From positions 1-64,000 of the forward strand of contig NZ_JAKRET010000011.1 in assembly GCF_022664395.1 (NCBI RefSeq): 64,000 nt of DNA, given 5' to 3'. Below the pieces are notes generated by a model. It was not told the DNA's origin, did not search any database, and worked only from the letters and a program-made list of their open reading frames with translations. The translations under genes were made by a program, and so were the position numbers. Origin of the DNA: Sphingomonas lacusdianchii (GTDB lineage Bacteria > Pseudomonadota > Alphaproteobacteria > Sphingomonadales > Sphingomonadaceae). Below, piece after piece: positions 29,988 to 39,406 of this stretch; the stretch's first letter is position 1, and each line of letters starts with the position of its first letter.

Positions 29988-30625
29988 CAGCTGTTTCCCT
30001 TCAGCTTGATTTCGGAAAGCTTCATGACGCGGCCGTCCTGCACGGCGACGGCGGGTGTGTGCCGGATGCCGAGCTTGCCCGTCAGGCGACCTTCCTGATC
30101 GAAGTAGAAGCGGCGTTGCCGCGCCGTCATCTCCTCGAGGGGGGAGCCACTGACGAGGATGATCTTGGCCTTGAGGTCGCTGTATTGGGCAGTCGCCCAC
30201 GCCATCTCGGCCTTGTTGTCACCGTCGACGAACACCAGCGCCTGGGTGACGGCCGTGAAATCGAGCGGGTTCACGGTCTGACCACGCCGGGCGATGTAGT
30301 TGCCCTTCTGATCCTGAACGTCGCGCTCGATCGTGATCGTCGGGTCATAGGCCCAGGTCCGCGCTTCGGTCGCGGGAGTGATACCGGCGACGGGTTTCGG
30401 ACGCCGCACGCGGGCCTCCGCCCTGCGAGCGAAGGCCGCATTCATGCGATCGATGTCGCCGTTCGCCTGCAGCCGCTGGAGCTTTGCCTCGATCGTGGCG
30501 AGCAGATCCGGCTCCACGATCGGGAATGTCTGCCCGACGATGCCATGGTCGCTCGCGCGGGTCGCCGAGCTCAGCGAAACAGAGAGGAGGGCGACGATCG
30601 CGACGGACTCCAGCGCCCGCTTCAC
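29987..30625 (-). CDS. traW: TraW, conjugal pilus assembly protein
   Basis: 212 residues if read from the GTG at 30625, which overlaps the peptidase stop as GTGA; GGAAAG sits 8 bases upstream. The signal peptide includes SVAIVALLSVSLSSATRASD. Family marks are GIVGQTFPIVEPDLL, the central ALVFVDGDN and a C-terminal YFDQEGRLTGKLGIRHTPAV. Periplasmic, works with TrbC and TraU. Confidence 0.92.
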   Translation of the reverse strand: MKRALESVAIVALLSVSLSSATRASDHGIVGQTFPIVEPDLLATIEAKLQRLQANGDIDRMNAAFARRAEARVRRPKPVAGITPATEARTWAYDPTITIERDVQDQKGNYIARRGQTVNPLDFTAVTQALVFVDGDNKAEMAWATAQYSDLKAKIILVSGSPLEEMTARQRRFYFDQEGRLTGKLGIRHTPAVAVQDGRVMKLSEIKLKGNS

Positions 30626-31164
30626 AGGATCGGCTTTCCGACGCCGACGATCTTGTTTGCGCACGCGAAGCCGATCGCCGCATACCGGCTGTCGAAGCCA
30701 TCCTTGTGCGGGCTACCGACGAAATAGCAGTCACGCGGAATGATGCCGGTCGGGCCGGGCACAAGTCGTTCGCCGAACTTTGTCAGCGGTTTCATGTGCG
30801 CGACGAGCTTACCGGCGACGATTACGTCAGCGCCGCGATGCTCAACCAGGTCGCCCGGCATGCCATAGACGATCTTGCCGAACATCTGCTTCTTTGCACC
30901 GAAGTGCCGAACGACGAGCGGCGCGGCAGGAGGCACGAAGAAGACGTATTCACCGCGCGCCGGCGCCGCAGTTTTGTGGATCACGAAGGCCCAATTCGGC
31001 AGCGACTCTGACGAGTTGATGAGCAGGGCGTGCGTGTCGCGCCATTCCGCGAGTGCATTGAGCGACGCGCCACCAGCGATGAAAAGGCCGAGCGCCGCCC
31101 AAAGCCGTTTCCTCGGCCGAAAGCGCTCAGTCGGCGCCGGTGCGCTGACCGCGTTACTGGCCAC
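30622..31164 (-). CDS. S26-family signal peptidase of the conjugation system (TraF/TrhF type)
   Basis: About 180 residues, with one N-terminal anchor (LWAALGLFIAGGASLNALAE). The catalytic Ser is in INSSESLPNW and the probable general-base Lys in FGKIVYGMPGD. The closing box FVGSPHKDGFDSRYAAIGF is typical. It probably processes the pilin or cyclises it as IncP TraF does, which is inference. The exact start is uncertain: the GTG at 31164 has GGTGG near by, and TTG at 31176 is an alternative. Confidence 0.88.
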   Translation of the reverse strand: MASNAVSAPAPTERFRPRKRLWAALGLFIAGGASLNALAEWRDTHALLINSSESLPNWAFVIHKTAAPARGEYVFFVPPAAPLVVRHFGAKKQMFGKIVYGMPGDLVEHRGADVIVAGKLVAHMKPLTKFGERLVPGPTGIIPRDCYFVGSPHKDGFDSRYAAIGFACANKIVGVGKPIL

Positions 31165-31855
31165 TGGGACCACCAAAGGTCGAGACGCTGGCGCCAGCAG
31201 CGCTAAGGTCGGGGGCCGGGGCGGGGACCGCTTGAGCCGTGTCCATCCCTACCGCGCCGAAGGGCGATGGGGCGGGAGCACCAGTCGGCATTTGCGTGAC
31301 TTCAGGCGCAACGGCGACGGGGGCAGCAACGGGAGCAGTCGGAGCCTGTCCACGCATCATGGCACCCATCTGAGCGGGAGAGGCGGGCTGCGGCACGCGG
31401 ATGCCGGCCGAATAGACGGCCTTGGCGACCTCTCCGGTGATGTCGGGGACGCTCTTCGACAGGACCGCCTCGCCGACGAGGACGACCTGCCCTGCGGCGC
31501 CACGTCGCTGAAGCTCGGTATCAAGCGCCGCCATGAAGGTCCGCATCTGCGCCTGCACCTGCTCGGGTGGCGTGGCACTGCGGGCCTGCGCCTGCACGTA
31601 TTCGCCGACGATGCGCGATAGGTCCGCCTTCACGATGTGCTGCGGCTTCTCGGCCATGACGGCCTTGCTGATCCACATGGCCCAAATCAGGGCGAGGAGG
31701 AGAGCCGCACCGGTGAGGAGCTGCGGCATCGTATAGCCGGCGAATACGGCCCGCCGCGTCACCGCGCGCCCCGATGCACGAACCGGCGTGGTCTCGAGGC
31801 CGGGCGACAGGCCAAGGCCATCGTCGTTGCGGTCAATACTCGATGCTTCGGTCAT
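31154..31855 (-). CDS. trbI: TrbI-like F-type conjugal transfer protein
   Basis: 233 residues with one membrane helix (LLTGAALLLALIWAMWISKAV). The periplasmic region HIVKADLSRIVGEYVQAQAR and LVGEAVLSKSVPDITGEVAKAV matches the TrbI family, which in F affects pilus length. An Ala/Pro-rich tail follows. It overlaps the gene before it as ATGA. Confidence 0.82.
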   Translation of the reverse strand: MTEASSIDRNDDGLGLSPGLETTPVRASGRAVTRRAVFAGYTMPQLLTGAALLLALIWAMWISKAVMAEKPQHIVKADLSRIVGEYVQAQARSATPPEQVQAQMRTFMAALDTELQRRGAAGQVVLVGEAVLSKSVPDITGEVAKAVYSAGIRVPQPASPAQMGAMMRGQAPTAPVAAPVAVAPEVTQMPTGAPAPSPFGAVGMDTAQAVPAPAPDLSAAGASVSTFGGPSGQ

Positions 31856-32211
31856 GCTTGGCGCTCCCGGGCGGCAGGCTCGCGCGGCAGGATGGCGTGC
31901 CGGCGGAAGAAGATGAGGGCGGTCGAGAGGATTAGGTGAGCGATACCCACCGTGATCTTGAACTGATCGACGCGATCAGATCCGGCCGCCAGATAGCGAC
32001 TGGTCATGTTCTGGAGGTGGTGCATCATCCCATCGAGCGACAGGCCGCCCAGGACGAGGAAGAAGAGCACGAAGAGCCCCCACGTCATGAGCAACGTAGT
32101 GGCGAGAAAGCCCGCCATGTGCAGCCCGAAGTAGAGCAGGAAGCCATAGTCGACCCGTCCGGTCCTCTTGGGCGCGGCGAGCGGGAGAAGGGGGTTTGCG
32201 TGCGTTGCCAT
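31852..32211 (-). CDS. Small tra-operon membrane protein
   Basis: 119 residues from the ATG at 32211, which has GGAG 8 bases upstream; a GTG at 32220 that overlaps the traC stop is an alternative. There are two to three membrane helices (FLLYFGLHMAGFLATTLLMT, LFVLFFLVLGGLS, VGIAHLILSTALIFF). It sits between traC and trbI. I do not recognise an F homologue. Confidence 0.68.
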   Translation of the reverse strand: MATHANPLLPLAAPKRTGRVDYGFLLYFGLHMAGFLATTLLMTWGLFVLFFLVLGGLSLDGMMHHLQNMTSRYLAAGSDRVDQFKITVGIAHLILSTALIFFRRHAILPREPAARERQA

Positions 32212-32216
32212 GACGG

Positions 32217-34796
32217 TCACTCCGCGGCGATCGGGAGCGCGTCGTCGCCGGCGTCGCTCCACTTTTCAGGGTTTTCGGGATAGGCGACGCGCTCGATCGC
32301 CTCTTCCATCGTCAGACCGTGATCGAGCAGATCGTGGATCGCCGCGAAGGTGCGCGGTGAGGACGAGAAGACGGTCGCGGAATAGGGGTCGAGCACGAGG
32401 CGACCGACCGCCATCGACTCCGGCCCCTTGATGAGCACGTCGGAATATTCGACGCCGTTGCGCTTCAGCGAGCGCATCAGCGCATCCGTGTAATCGTCCA
32501 TCTCGAAGCGGTCGTGCTTCTTGAAATCAGCGATCGTCTCGGCCTTCTGCTGCAGCACGACGAACCAGTCGCTGTTCTCGAGCGCAGCCTTGGAGCCATC
32601 CGACTTGTAATAGTCGTTGATGCTTTGCGTGGCGGTGACGAGCGAGGCACCGTACTTGCGGCAGGTACGCGCATAGGCCTCGATGAAGTCGGCCATGGAG
32701 CCGCCCTTCAGCATCTGCCACGCCTCGTCGAGGAGGAGCGCCTTGGGCACGGAGCGATCCTCGCGGCGCATTGCCTGGCTCGCCATGAACATGATCGCGG
32801 TGAGCGCGACCGAGCGCAGCTCCTCGCGCGACGACAGGTCCGACAGCTCGAAGACGGTCAGGTTCGCCTTCAGCTGGAACGACACGTCGCCGGTGAAGAA
32901 GCGGCCATAGGTGCCCGCGCTCGAGAACGGGCGCATGGCGATCCCGAGGTCGGTCGCAACCGGATTACCCGTCTCCTCCAGGGCAGCGATCACGTCATCG
33001 ATGCAACCGCTACGTCCCCTCGCCGCCCAGACCTTGTTGATGGCACCGTCGATCAGGCCACGCTCGGTGTCGTTGAGCTTGTCGATGTGCCGCGCCATCT
33101 GGTTCACGATGCTTTTCAGCATCGCAAAGCAGTCCATGAGATAGTCCTCGTCCTGCCCGGCAAGCTCCGGATCGATCATCGCGAATGGGTTGATGCAGAA
33201 GCCGGACGCCATGGTGAACTCGACGAAGGCGCCGCCCTGCAGCTTGGCCGAGTGCTCGAACGAGCGACCGTCGTCGATCACGACGACCTTCGCGCCGGCA
33301 CCAACCATCGAGGCGCACAGCTCCTGCAGAGCGACCGACTTGCCCGAGCCCGACTTGCCGCACACCGCGACATTGTGATTGCCGGCGGTGTTCTCGAACG
33401 GCGACCAGAAGAACGGCTGTCCACGCCGGCCAACCAGCATGAGGTGCGGTTGGAGGCCGCCCAAATACTCGCCCTGCAGCGGCATGAGGCTTGCTGCGGT
33501 GGTGGTCAGCACCGTCCGCATGCGCTTCATGTTCTTGAGGTCGAACGACAGCCCGTTCGCCATAGTCATCGGCATGGCAGCGAGCAGGCCCTGGATCTGC
33601 AGATAGCGATCGTCGAGCAGGTCCCAGCCTGCGGCGCGGTACACCGACTTCAGTGTCCGCTCGTTCGAGTCACCCTTGCCCTTCGGGCTGAACGAGGTGA
33701 CCGAGAAGAAGGCCTGCACGAGCTTGCGGCCCTGGCGCAGCTCGTCCTTGACGAACTTCCACTCGGCCGACTGATCCTTCAGCTGCGGCAGCATGCGCGC
33801 CGACTTGGAGTCCGCGAGGCTCGTGGTCCGCATGAACTTGCGACCGGCGCGCTGCCCCTCCGCCTCCGCATCCGGAAAGTCGAGACACAGGTTGGTCGAG
33901 ACCGGGCAGGGCATGCGCAGCTTGTCGGCGAACATGTCGCCGATGAGCTTGGCCATGTCCCACGGCGCCCAGCGCTGCGGCAGGTTGCGCACCGAGAAGG
34001 AGCGCACGTCGAACGTGTCAGGATAGATCTCGCCGATCTCGGGTGCATTATCGACCGTCTTGCCGGTCGGGCGGAATCGTTCGGTCCGCAGCAGAATACG
34101 ATCGGGTTCGATCTTCATCTCGAGGTCGTGACGCACCGCCTGATCGGCGATGGGATCGAACGGATTGTAGGTGATCGTGTCGTCACCCGGTGCCGTCGTC
34201 GGTGAGGTCAGGTCATCGATCCAGGTGATGAGCGCCTTGGGATCCATGGCGCGCGAATGGACGCCGATGGACTCCAGCGCGGACGCGAGGCCCTCCATCA
34301 CGGAGACGATCTCCTCGTTGGACACGCGGCTCGATTCCGGCGTCGAATAGGAGATGGCGAGCCGGTGATTGCGCATGTGGAAGGGCGCTGCGGACGACAG
34401 CGAGTTCCACACGCCACCGAGCAGATACTCGGTACGGTGCTTGGCCATGCGCTCATAGACGCCGGCCGCCGAATAGCGCGGCAGATACCACTTGGAGAGC
34501 AACTCGCTAATGCGCGGGCTCATCCAGCCATGAACCTGCAGCGCGCCCGGCGTCGGAATGCCCTCAGAGAGGAATTGCGCGAGCATCTCATGGCTCTGCT
34601 CGGTCGCGCCGAGCATCGGCGTGCACTCGAGGACGAACCCGCGGGTCGCGCTATTGTAGAAGATCTTCGTCTTTGGGTCGAAGCTGCGATACGGCAGCCA
34701 GTGAACGAAGCGCGGCACCGCGGTGTCGGGCCGTCCGCCCTCGGGCTTGGCATTATCGCCAAGGATCATCGCCAGCAGGCCGCTTAGGAAGCTCAT
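32217..34796 (-). CDS. traC: TraC, VirB4-like ATPase of the F-type secretion system
   Basis: 859-residue cytoplasmic ATPase that powers pilus assembly and substrate export. Walker A is VCGKSGSGKS (about 474-483), followed by AKVVVIDDGRSFEHSA. Walker B is ALLLDEAWQML (about 680-690). The N-terminal domain starts with VHWLPYRSFDPKTKIFY. It overlaps traV by four bases. Length and motifs agree with F TraC. Confidence 0.96.
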   Translation of the reverse strand: MSFLSGLLAMILGDNAKPEGGRPDTAVPRFVHWLPYRSFDPKTKIFYNSATRGFVLECTPMLGATEQSHEMLAQFLSEGIPTPGALQVHGWMSPRISELLSKWYLPRYSAAGVYERMAKHRTEYLLGGVWNSLSSAAPFHMRNHRLAISYSTPESSRVSNEEIVSVMEGLASALESIGVHSRAMDPKALITWIDDLTSPTTAPGDDTITYNPFDPIADQAVRHDLEMKIEPDRILLRTERFRPTGKTVDNAPEIGEIYPDTFDVRSFSVRNLPQRWAPWDMAKLIGDMFADKLRMPCPVSTNLCLDFPDAEAEGQRAGRKFMRTTSLADSKSARMLPQLKDQSAEWKFVKDELRQGRKLVQAFFSVTSFSPKGKGDSNERTLKSVYRAAGWDLLDDRYLQIQGLLAAMPMTMANGLSFDLKNMKRMRTVLTTTAASLMPLQGEYLGGLQPHLMLVGRRGQPFFWSPFENTAGNHNVAVCGKSGSGKSVALQELCASMVGAGAKVVVIDDGRSFEHSAKLQGGAFVEFTMASGFCINPFAMIDPELAGQDEDYLMDCFAMLKSIVNQMARHIDKLNDTERGLIDGAINKVWAARGRSGCIDDVIAALEETGNPVATDLGIAMRPFSSAGTYGRFFTGDVSFQLKANLTVFELSDLSSREELRSVALTAIMFMASQAMRREDRSVPKALLLDEAWQMLKGGSMADFIEAYARTCRKYGASLVTATQSINDYYKSDGSKAALENSDWFVVLQQKAETIADFKKHDRFEMDDYTDALMRSLKRNGVEYSDVLIKGPESMAVGRLVLDPYSATVFSSSPRTFAAIHDLLDHGLTMEEAIERVAYPENPEKWSDAGDDALPIAAE

Positions 34797-35815
34797 TGAT
34801 CCACTCCGGGGAATGAGGGAGCGCGCAGCACCGGTACGACGCCGTTGGCCTTGGCGGCTTCGCGCGCGTCAGGCTCGACGCGACCGAGCCCCGCACGGAT
34901 TGCCGGGTTTGCCGCGACCGATGCGATCGCGGTCCGACCCGCCTGGGTTGCATGAAGCGGGACGGTGACGGCCGACGTTGCCGTTGGCGTCGTCGCGACA
35001 GGGCGAACAGACGCGGAAGGGGAAGGGGCGGGGGTTTTGGCGGGGCCGACAGGCTGTGTCGTCGCCGTTCGCGCCTGAGGCGGGGCGGCAGGAGCCACGG
35101 GTGCAGTCTGGACGGCTACCCCTGTCGGCGCAGAGCGGAACGTGGGCCGGGTGGCCACCGGCACGCGTCTCGGATTGCGCGCGAGCTGGCGAGCGACCTG
35201 GTCCTTAATGTCACCAACAGGATCGGCCTGCACGCGCGCAGCGGCAACCGCAGCCGCGCTCGGCATGTCGGGATCAAAGGCGGGATCCGCGGACGCGGTG
35301 ACGGGGGGGTCGGCCCGATCGACCGCGGCGAGGAGAGTATCGCCGCCCGTCGCCGATGCTACCTCGGAGGGCGTGGTCGCAACCGCGTTCGCAGCGAGAG
35401 CCTGCTGCCACTCGCCACGCTCAACCACGGCATGAATGGCGGTCTGCTCGCGAAGGCGACCCGCCGCGTCGATCTGCGCGGGGAATACGATGCGCAGCAC
35501 CCGCTCTTGGCTACGCGCCGGCGCGGCTGATGCGGCCTGGAAGCCGCCACTTACCGAGCGCGCGGCGATACTCTGAGGGCCGCGACCGTCGCTTGCGGGC
35601 ACGCTGTAGGGACCAGCCGGCGTAATCATGCGATCGCCGTCCTCGCCGGCGATCATCGCCAATGCGCGATCATCGATCGTCGAACTCGGGGCGCAGATGC
35701 CATCCGGGGCGACGCACGAGAAGTTGCCCTTGATGTTGCCACCCATCGTCGTGCAGCTGGCAAGGCCAGTGCCCGCGAGGATGAGACCAAGCGCTCCGAT
35801 TTTGGTAGGGTTCAC
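34793..35815 (-). CDS. traV: TraV, outer-membrane lipoprotein of the secretion channel
   Basis: 340 residues. The lipobox LASC puts the lipidated Cys at position 21. The family core follows (NIKGNFSCVAPDGICAPSSTI), with the two conserved cysteines. The rest is Ala/Pro/Thr-rich and longer than F TraV. TraV is the VirB7-like anchor that joins TraK and TraB in the outer-membrane core. It is coupled to its neighbours by ATGA overlaps on both sides. Confidence 0.9.
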   Translation of the reverse strand: MNPTKIGALGLILAGTGLASCTTMGGNIKGNFSCVAPDGICAPSSTIDDRALAMIAGEDGDRMITPAGPYSVPASDGRGPQSIAARSVSGGFQAASAAPARSQERVLRIVFPAQIDAAGRLREQTAIHAVVERGEWQQALAANAVATTPSEVASATGGDTLLAAVDRADPPVTASADPAFDPDMPSAAAVAAARVQADPVGDIKDQVARQLARNPRRVPVATRPTFRSAPTGVAVQTAPVAPAAPPQARTATTQPVGPAKTPAPSPSASVRPVATTPTATSAVTVPLHATQAGRTAIASVAANPAIRAGLGRVEPDAREAAKANGVVPVLRAPSFPGVDQ

Positions 35816-36684
35816 GACCGTCCTCCCGCGATGAAGGCGGCGAGCGCCTCCTTGGGCCGGTAGCCCTCGATCATCGCACCGTCGGCGCGGACGATGACGG
35901 GCGTGCCGGAGAGACCATGGGCGCGCGCGAACTTCTCGTTGGCGTCGAGGCCCGACGTGTCGCAGGTGCCGGCATTGCGCAGCGGCTCACCGGCGTAGGC
36001 CTGATGCAGGGCCTCCTCGCGGTTCTTGGCGCAATAGACCTGATTGGCGAGGTCGCGGCTGCCCAGGACCGAGATGGGGCGCTCGATCACGCGGACGTTC
36101 ATCGTGCGGAGCGTGTTGGAGAGCGCGCGGCAATAGCCGCAGCGGAAATCGCTGAACACGGTGACCGTTTTGCCCGAAGGCTTGCCCCAGACGATCGCGC
36201 CGGTCGCCGGCAGGCTCGTGAGCGAGAGGTGCTGCGGTGCCGCAGGTGCGGCGGGCTGGGAACCGGCGCCGCGCGTTAGCGGCGCTTCGTCGCTACTGGC
36301 GGCGTTGTTGGCCTTGGCCGCCCCACCGATGAGCGTGTCGGGATTAATCTCGAGGAGCCGGGTGGCGGTCAGGTCCTGCCGCGTCTCCATGTCGTAGACG
36401 CGGCCGATCATGAGGTAGCGGCCCGAACGATCGACATAGAAGAGGTTGCTGCCGGCCGTCACCTCACAGAGGCCGTCGACCACGCCGCAGTCGACCTTGG
36501 ATACGTCGGTCCGCGGCAGCCGCGCCTTGAGGAGTGCGGCGACCTTCTGGTTGGACGGCGACATGATGCCGAGATCCGCCGCAGCGCCAGCGGCACCGAT
36601 GCCGACGACAGCCGCGCAACCCGCGATGGTGGCGATGAAGCGAGGACGAAGACGCCAGAAGGCGATGTAATCAATTGCGGACAT
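35812..36684 (-). CDS. DsbC-family disulfide isomerase of the tra operon
   Basis: 290 residues from the ATG at 36684, with GGAGGGT upstream. The N-terminal helix FIATIAGCAAVVGIGAAGA is followed by a DsbC-type dimerisation region (VDCGVVDGLCEVTAG, FYVDRSGRYLMIG). The thioredoxin domain has FSDFRCGYCRALSN and the cis-Pro loop LSGTPVIVRADG. It should isomerise disulfides in TraN, TraU, TraH and other cysteine-rich Tra proteins. It overlaps traB by 14 bases. Confidence 0.92.
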   Translation of the reverse strand: MSAIDYIAFWRLRPRFIATIAGCAAVVGIGAAGAAADLGIMSPSNQKVAALLKARLPRTDVSKVDCGVVDGLCEVTAGSNLFYVDRSGRYLMIGRVYDMETRQDLTATRLLEINPDTLIGGAAKANNAASSDEAPLTRGAGSQPAAPAAPQHLSLTSLPATGAIVWGKPSGKTVTVFSDFRCGYCRALSNTLRTMNVRVIERPISVLGSRDLANQVYCAKNREEALHQAYAGEPLRNAGTCDTSGLDANEKFARAHGLSGTPVIVRADGAMIEGYRPKEALAAFIAGGRS

Positions 36685-38014
36685 ACACACCCTCCAGGAA
36701 GACGATCTCGACGTCGACACCCGTCGGCATCTCGATGACGGGCTGGTACTGCTCGGCGCGCTCGATCAGGTACTTGGAGACCATGTCGCCTGCCTCGCCG
36801 ATGCCGTTGCCGACGCCGCCCTGCGCGATGTCGCCGAGCCCGAGCTGCTGGCGCTTGCCGTTGGCGAGCACGACGTTGCCGGGCTGCAGCGCGATGTTGG
36901 TGTTGGCCGCGAAGCCGCGCCCGATCCCGCCGACGAGGCCGGCGATGAAGGCTTGGCTCACCAGCGATCCTTCGCGGCTGACGACGCGCCCGCGCACGCC
37001 GGTCTTGCCGCCGAACGCGATGAAACCCTTCACCTCGGACTCCGCATAGCGGCCGCCCGGCTGCGGGCAGGTCATCTTCTGCAGCTTGATATAGACCTTC
37101 TCGCTCGACAGCTCGCCGCGTGCGGCGCCGTTGATGAGGCAGCCCTGGATCTTGGTGGTGAGGAGCTTGCCGTTCTGCAGCACCGAGCGCGCTGGCCCGG
37201 TGATGCGCAGCACGACCGGCAGCGGATCCGTCTGGCTATTGACGCCCGCCGCGGCGTCGACGCCGACGATGACCTTGGCGGTCGCGAAGCTGTTCGCGGG
37301 CAGGTAGTTGGGGCTGTCGGTATAGACCGTGCTGCCTTTGGCGATCTTGGACGCGGTGCCGCGGTCGGTCGAGTTGAACGAGACCATCTTCACCTCGCTC
37401 AGGCGAGGCGCGGATAGGTCTGGTCCGGCAGGCGGCGCGCCGGCGCCGCGGCCGTACACCGCGGCACTGCCCGGGCCGTACATCGCCTGCGGACCGGCCG
37501 GGACAGGCGGTGGGGCGGCCGTGCGCTCGTTCACCTGCCTGCGCAGCTGCTCGTTTTCGGCCTGATAGGCTGAGACGACACGCTGGCCGTCCGACGACAT
37601 CGACTGGTTTTGCGCCTTCAACGCGTCGATTTGCTGCGAAAGCTGCGCCACACGGGCGTTGGTGCCGTCGACGCTCTTCAGCTGGTTCTCGGCCGACTGG
37701 AAGCGGTTCTCCGACAGGGCCATCCACTCCTGCTCGGAGAGCGTCCTGTTCGCCATGTCGCCGACCGACACCTTCACCTGCTCGGGCTTATCGGGATCGA
37801 TCTTGCGGGCGTTATCGGACCCCCCGAAGATCCAGAACGACGAGGCGACGAGGCCGACCGCGCCGACGCTCGCGAGAAGCATGCGCTGCTTCTTCTTGGT
37901 CTCGGTGTTGCCGTCGAGCTCGGAGGCGATCGGCGAGACGCCGTCCGTCTCCGGGGCGGCCTCGGGGCCGTCGAGCGGCTTACGCGACCGCGAGAAGATG
38001 TCCTTGATGGCCAT
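36671..38014 (-). CDS. traB: TraB, VirB10-like inner-to-outer membrane scaffold
   Basis: 447 residues. A cytoplasmic N-terminus is followed by one membrane helix (MLLASVGAVGLVASSFWIFG), a coiled coil (ENQLKSVDGTNARVAQLSQQ onward), a Pro/Ala-rich linker and the beta-rich C-terminal TraB/VirB10 domain (DLSAPRLSEVKMVSF; KIQGCLINGAARGELSSEKV). It spans the envelope and connects the inner-membrane complex with TraK and TraV. Confidence 0.94.
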   Translation of the reverse strand: MAIKDIFSRSRKPLDGPEAAPETDGVSPIASELDGNTETKKKQRMLLASVGAVGLVASSFWIFGGSDNARKIDPDKPEQVKVSVGDMANRTLSEQEWMALSENRFQSAENQLKSVDGTNARVAQLSQQIDALKAQNQSMSSDGQRVVSAYQAENEQLRRQVNERTAAPPPVPAGPQAMYGPGSAAVYGRGAGAPPAGPDLSAPRLSEVKMVSFNSTDRGTASKIAKGSTVYTDSPNYLPANSFATAKVIVGVDAAAGVNSQTDPLPVVLRITGPARSVLQNGKLLTTKIQGCLINGAARGELSSEKVYIKLQKMTCPQPGGRYAESEVKGFIAFGGKTGVRGRVVSREGSLVSQAFIAGLVGGIGRGFAANTNIALQPGNVVLANGKRQQLGLGDIAQGGVGNGIGEAGDMVSKYLIERAEQYQPVIEMPTGVDVEIVFLEGVYVRN

Positions 38015-38017
38015 GGC

Positions 38018-38836
38018 TTAGTTTCCGTTCCGCGAGACGAGGTAGGCGGTCGTGACCCGACCCGGTGCGAGCTTGGGCTCGGCGATCGACACGGCGAGGG
38101 CGCTCGCGGGCGCGACCTGTGCCTCGGTCAGGACCTTCTCCTGCGTGCCCTTGTTCTCGATCCGCAGAACGCGACCCGTCAGTGCCTCGCCGCGATATTC
38201 CGAGATCATCTGGACCTTGAGGTCGCCGACGTAGACCGGCTTCAAGGAGCGCTGCCGCAGCTCATAGCCGTCGACCGACTTGTTCGCGTACATCGCCTGT
38301 ACCAGCGACACTGCCGCGTCTTCGGGGGTCGACGCAGCGGCGACCTTGGTCGGCGCCGCTTCGGCCGCGTCGGCCTTGGCGATCGCGGGGTTCGACAGGA
38401 ACACCTGCACCGCCTGGTCGCCCGCGATCCGGCAGGCGAACTTGTAGACGTAGCCGCGCTTGGACGTACCGAAGAAGGACAGAGTCTGGCGGTTGAAGCC
38501 CTCGGGCACCGACAGGTAGATGTCGCCGCGCACCGGCTCGTTCACGACCGAGAAGTCGTCCGAGGGGTTGCCCGTGTTGATCTTCGAGACACCGGCAAAC
38601 TCGTCGCCGACGAGGCTGATGCGCGTCAAATCTTTGGCAGACGCCGTGCACGACACTTGCGCACCGTCCGCTACCATCAACGTCTGATCGCTCGCCGCGA
38701 ACGCGGGAGCGGCAAAGAAGAAGACGGCGAGCGCGATCAGTGCCGCGCCAGCGATGCGGCTGAGCCAGCACATCGTGCGCGAGGCGAGCACAGTGCCGAG
38801 TGCAGCGCTGCCGAAAGCATAAATTGTGGCGGTCAC
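38018..38836 (-). CDS. traK: TraK, VirB9-like secretin of the secretion channel
   Basis: 272 residues if the GTG at 38836 is used (GGGAGG 6 bases upstream, GTGA overlap with traE). That leaves an unusually long leader of about 46 residues; an ATG at 38773 gives a normal signal peptide ending AAPAFA. The TraK domain shows AAEQ-type opening VADGAQVSCTASAKDLTRI, NTGNPSDDFSVVNEP and a C-terminal RVTTAYLVSRNGN. It forms part of the outer-membrane core. Confidence 0.9.
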   Translation of the reverse strand: MTATIYAFGSAALGTVLASRTMCWLSRIAGAALIALAVFFFAAPAFAASDQTLMVADGAQVSCTASAKDLTRISLVGDEFAGVSKINTGNPSDDFSVVNEPVRGDIYLSVPEGFNRQTLSFFGTSKRGYVYKFACRIAGDQAVQVFLSNPAIAKADAAEAAPTKVAAASTPEDAAVSLVQAMYANKSVDGYELRQRSLKPVYVGDLKVQMISEYRGEALTGRVLRIENKGTQEKVLTEAQVAPASALAVSIAEPKLAPGRVTTAYLVSRNGN

Positions 38837-39405
38837 AGCGACCCTCCCAGGCGGCCCTTCGGCTGCGCCATGCTGAATCCGACCAGCTTCAGGCTCATGC
38901 CCGAATACTCCCAGTCGTAGATGAAGGTGCGCGGCTCGCTCGACACGATCTTCTGACCGACCACCGTGCTGAGCTTGCCGGTCACGGTCGACTGCAGATG
39001 CTTGGCGTCGATCTCCATGCCCTCGAGCGTGAAGAACTGGCTCATGCTCGAATTGCGCTGCTCGTTGACGATCTTCAGCAGGTCCGCCTTGATCGTGCCC
39101 TGCGCTCTCGGGGAGACGATCGCGAGGACCGACTTCATCCAATAGTCGAGGCTGCCCGGCGACCGGTTGAGCGTCAGCACCGCGGTGTCGCGGGTGACGA
39201 GCTCGAGATATTCGCGCGACACACCGCTGCTAGAGACCGTCACTGGCGATCCGAGGACCGGCTGCAGGACGATCTCACGACTGCGGGTCGCGGACATGAG
39301 GAGGAGGAGTGCGACGGCGCCTGCCAGCACAAGGGCAGCGATGCCGAGGAGATTGCGCTGGCGAAGGACACGCTGGCTCTGCGCGTGCTGGTAGGAAAAA
39401 TCCAT
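38833..39405 (-). CDS. traE: TraE, VirB5/8-like inner-membrane pilus assembly protein
   Basis: 190 residues with one N-terminal membrane helix (LLGIAALVLAGAVALLLLMS). The family core contains VSREYLELVTRDTAVLTLNR then LDYWMKSVLAIV. The length equals F TraE. It starts two bases before traL ends, in the operon order traL-traE-traK-traB. Confidence 0.94.
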   Translation of the reverse strand: MDFSYQHAQSQRVLRQRNLLGIAALVLAGAVALLLLMSATRSREIVLQPVLGSPVTVSSSGVSREYLELVTRDTAVLTLNRSPGSLDYWMKSVLAIVSPRAQGTIKADLLKIVNEQRNSSMSQFFTLEGMEIDAKHLQSTVTGKLSTVVGQKIVSSEPRTFIYDWEYSGMSLKLVGFSMAQPKGRLGGSL

Positions 39406-39406
39406 G

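Noticed and set aside
32514..34205. 563-residue plus-strand frame opposite traC
   Set aside because: It is antisense to the TraC ATPase and is rich in His, Arg, Leu and Val as expected from the complement of GC-biased codons.
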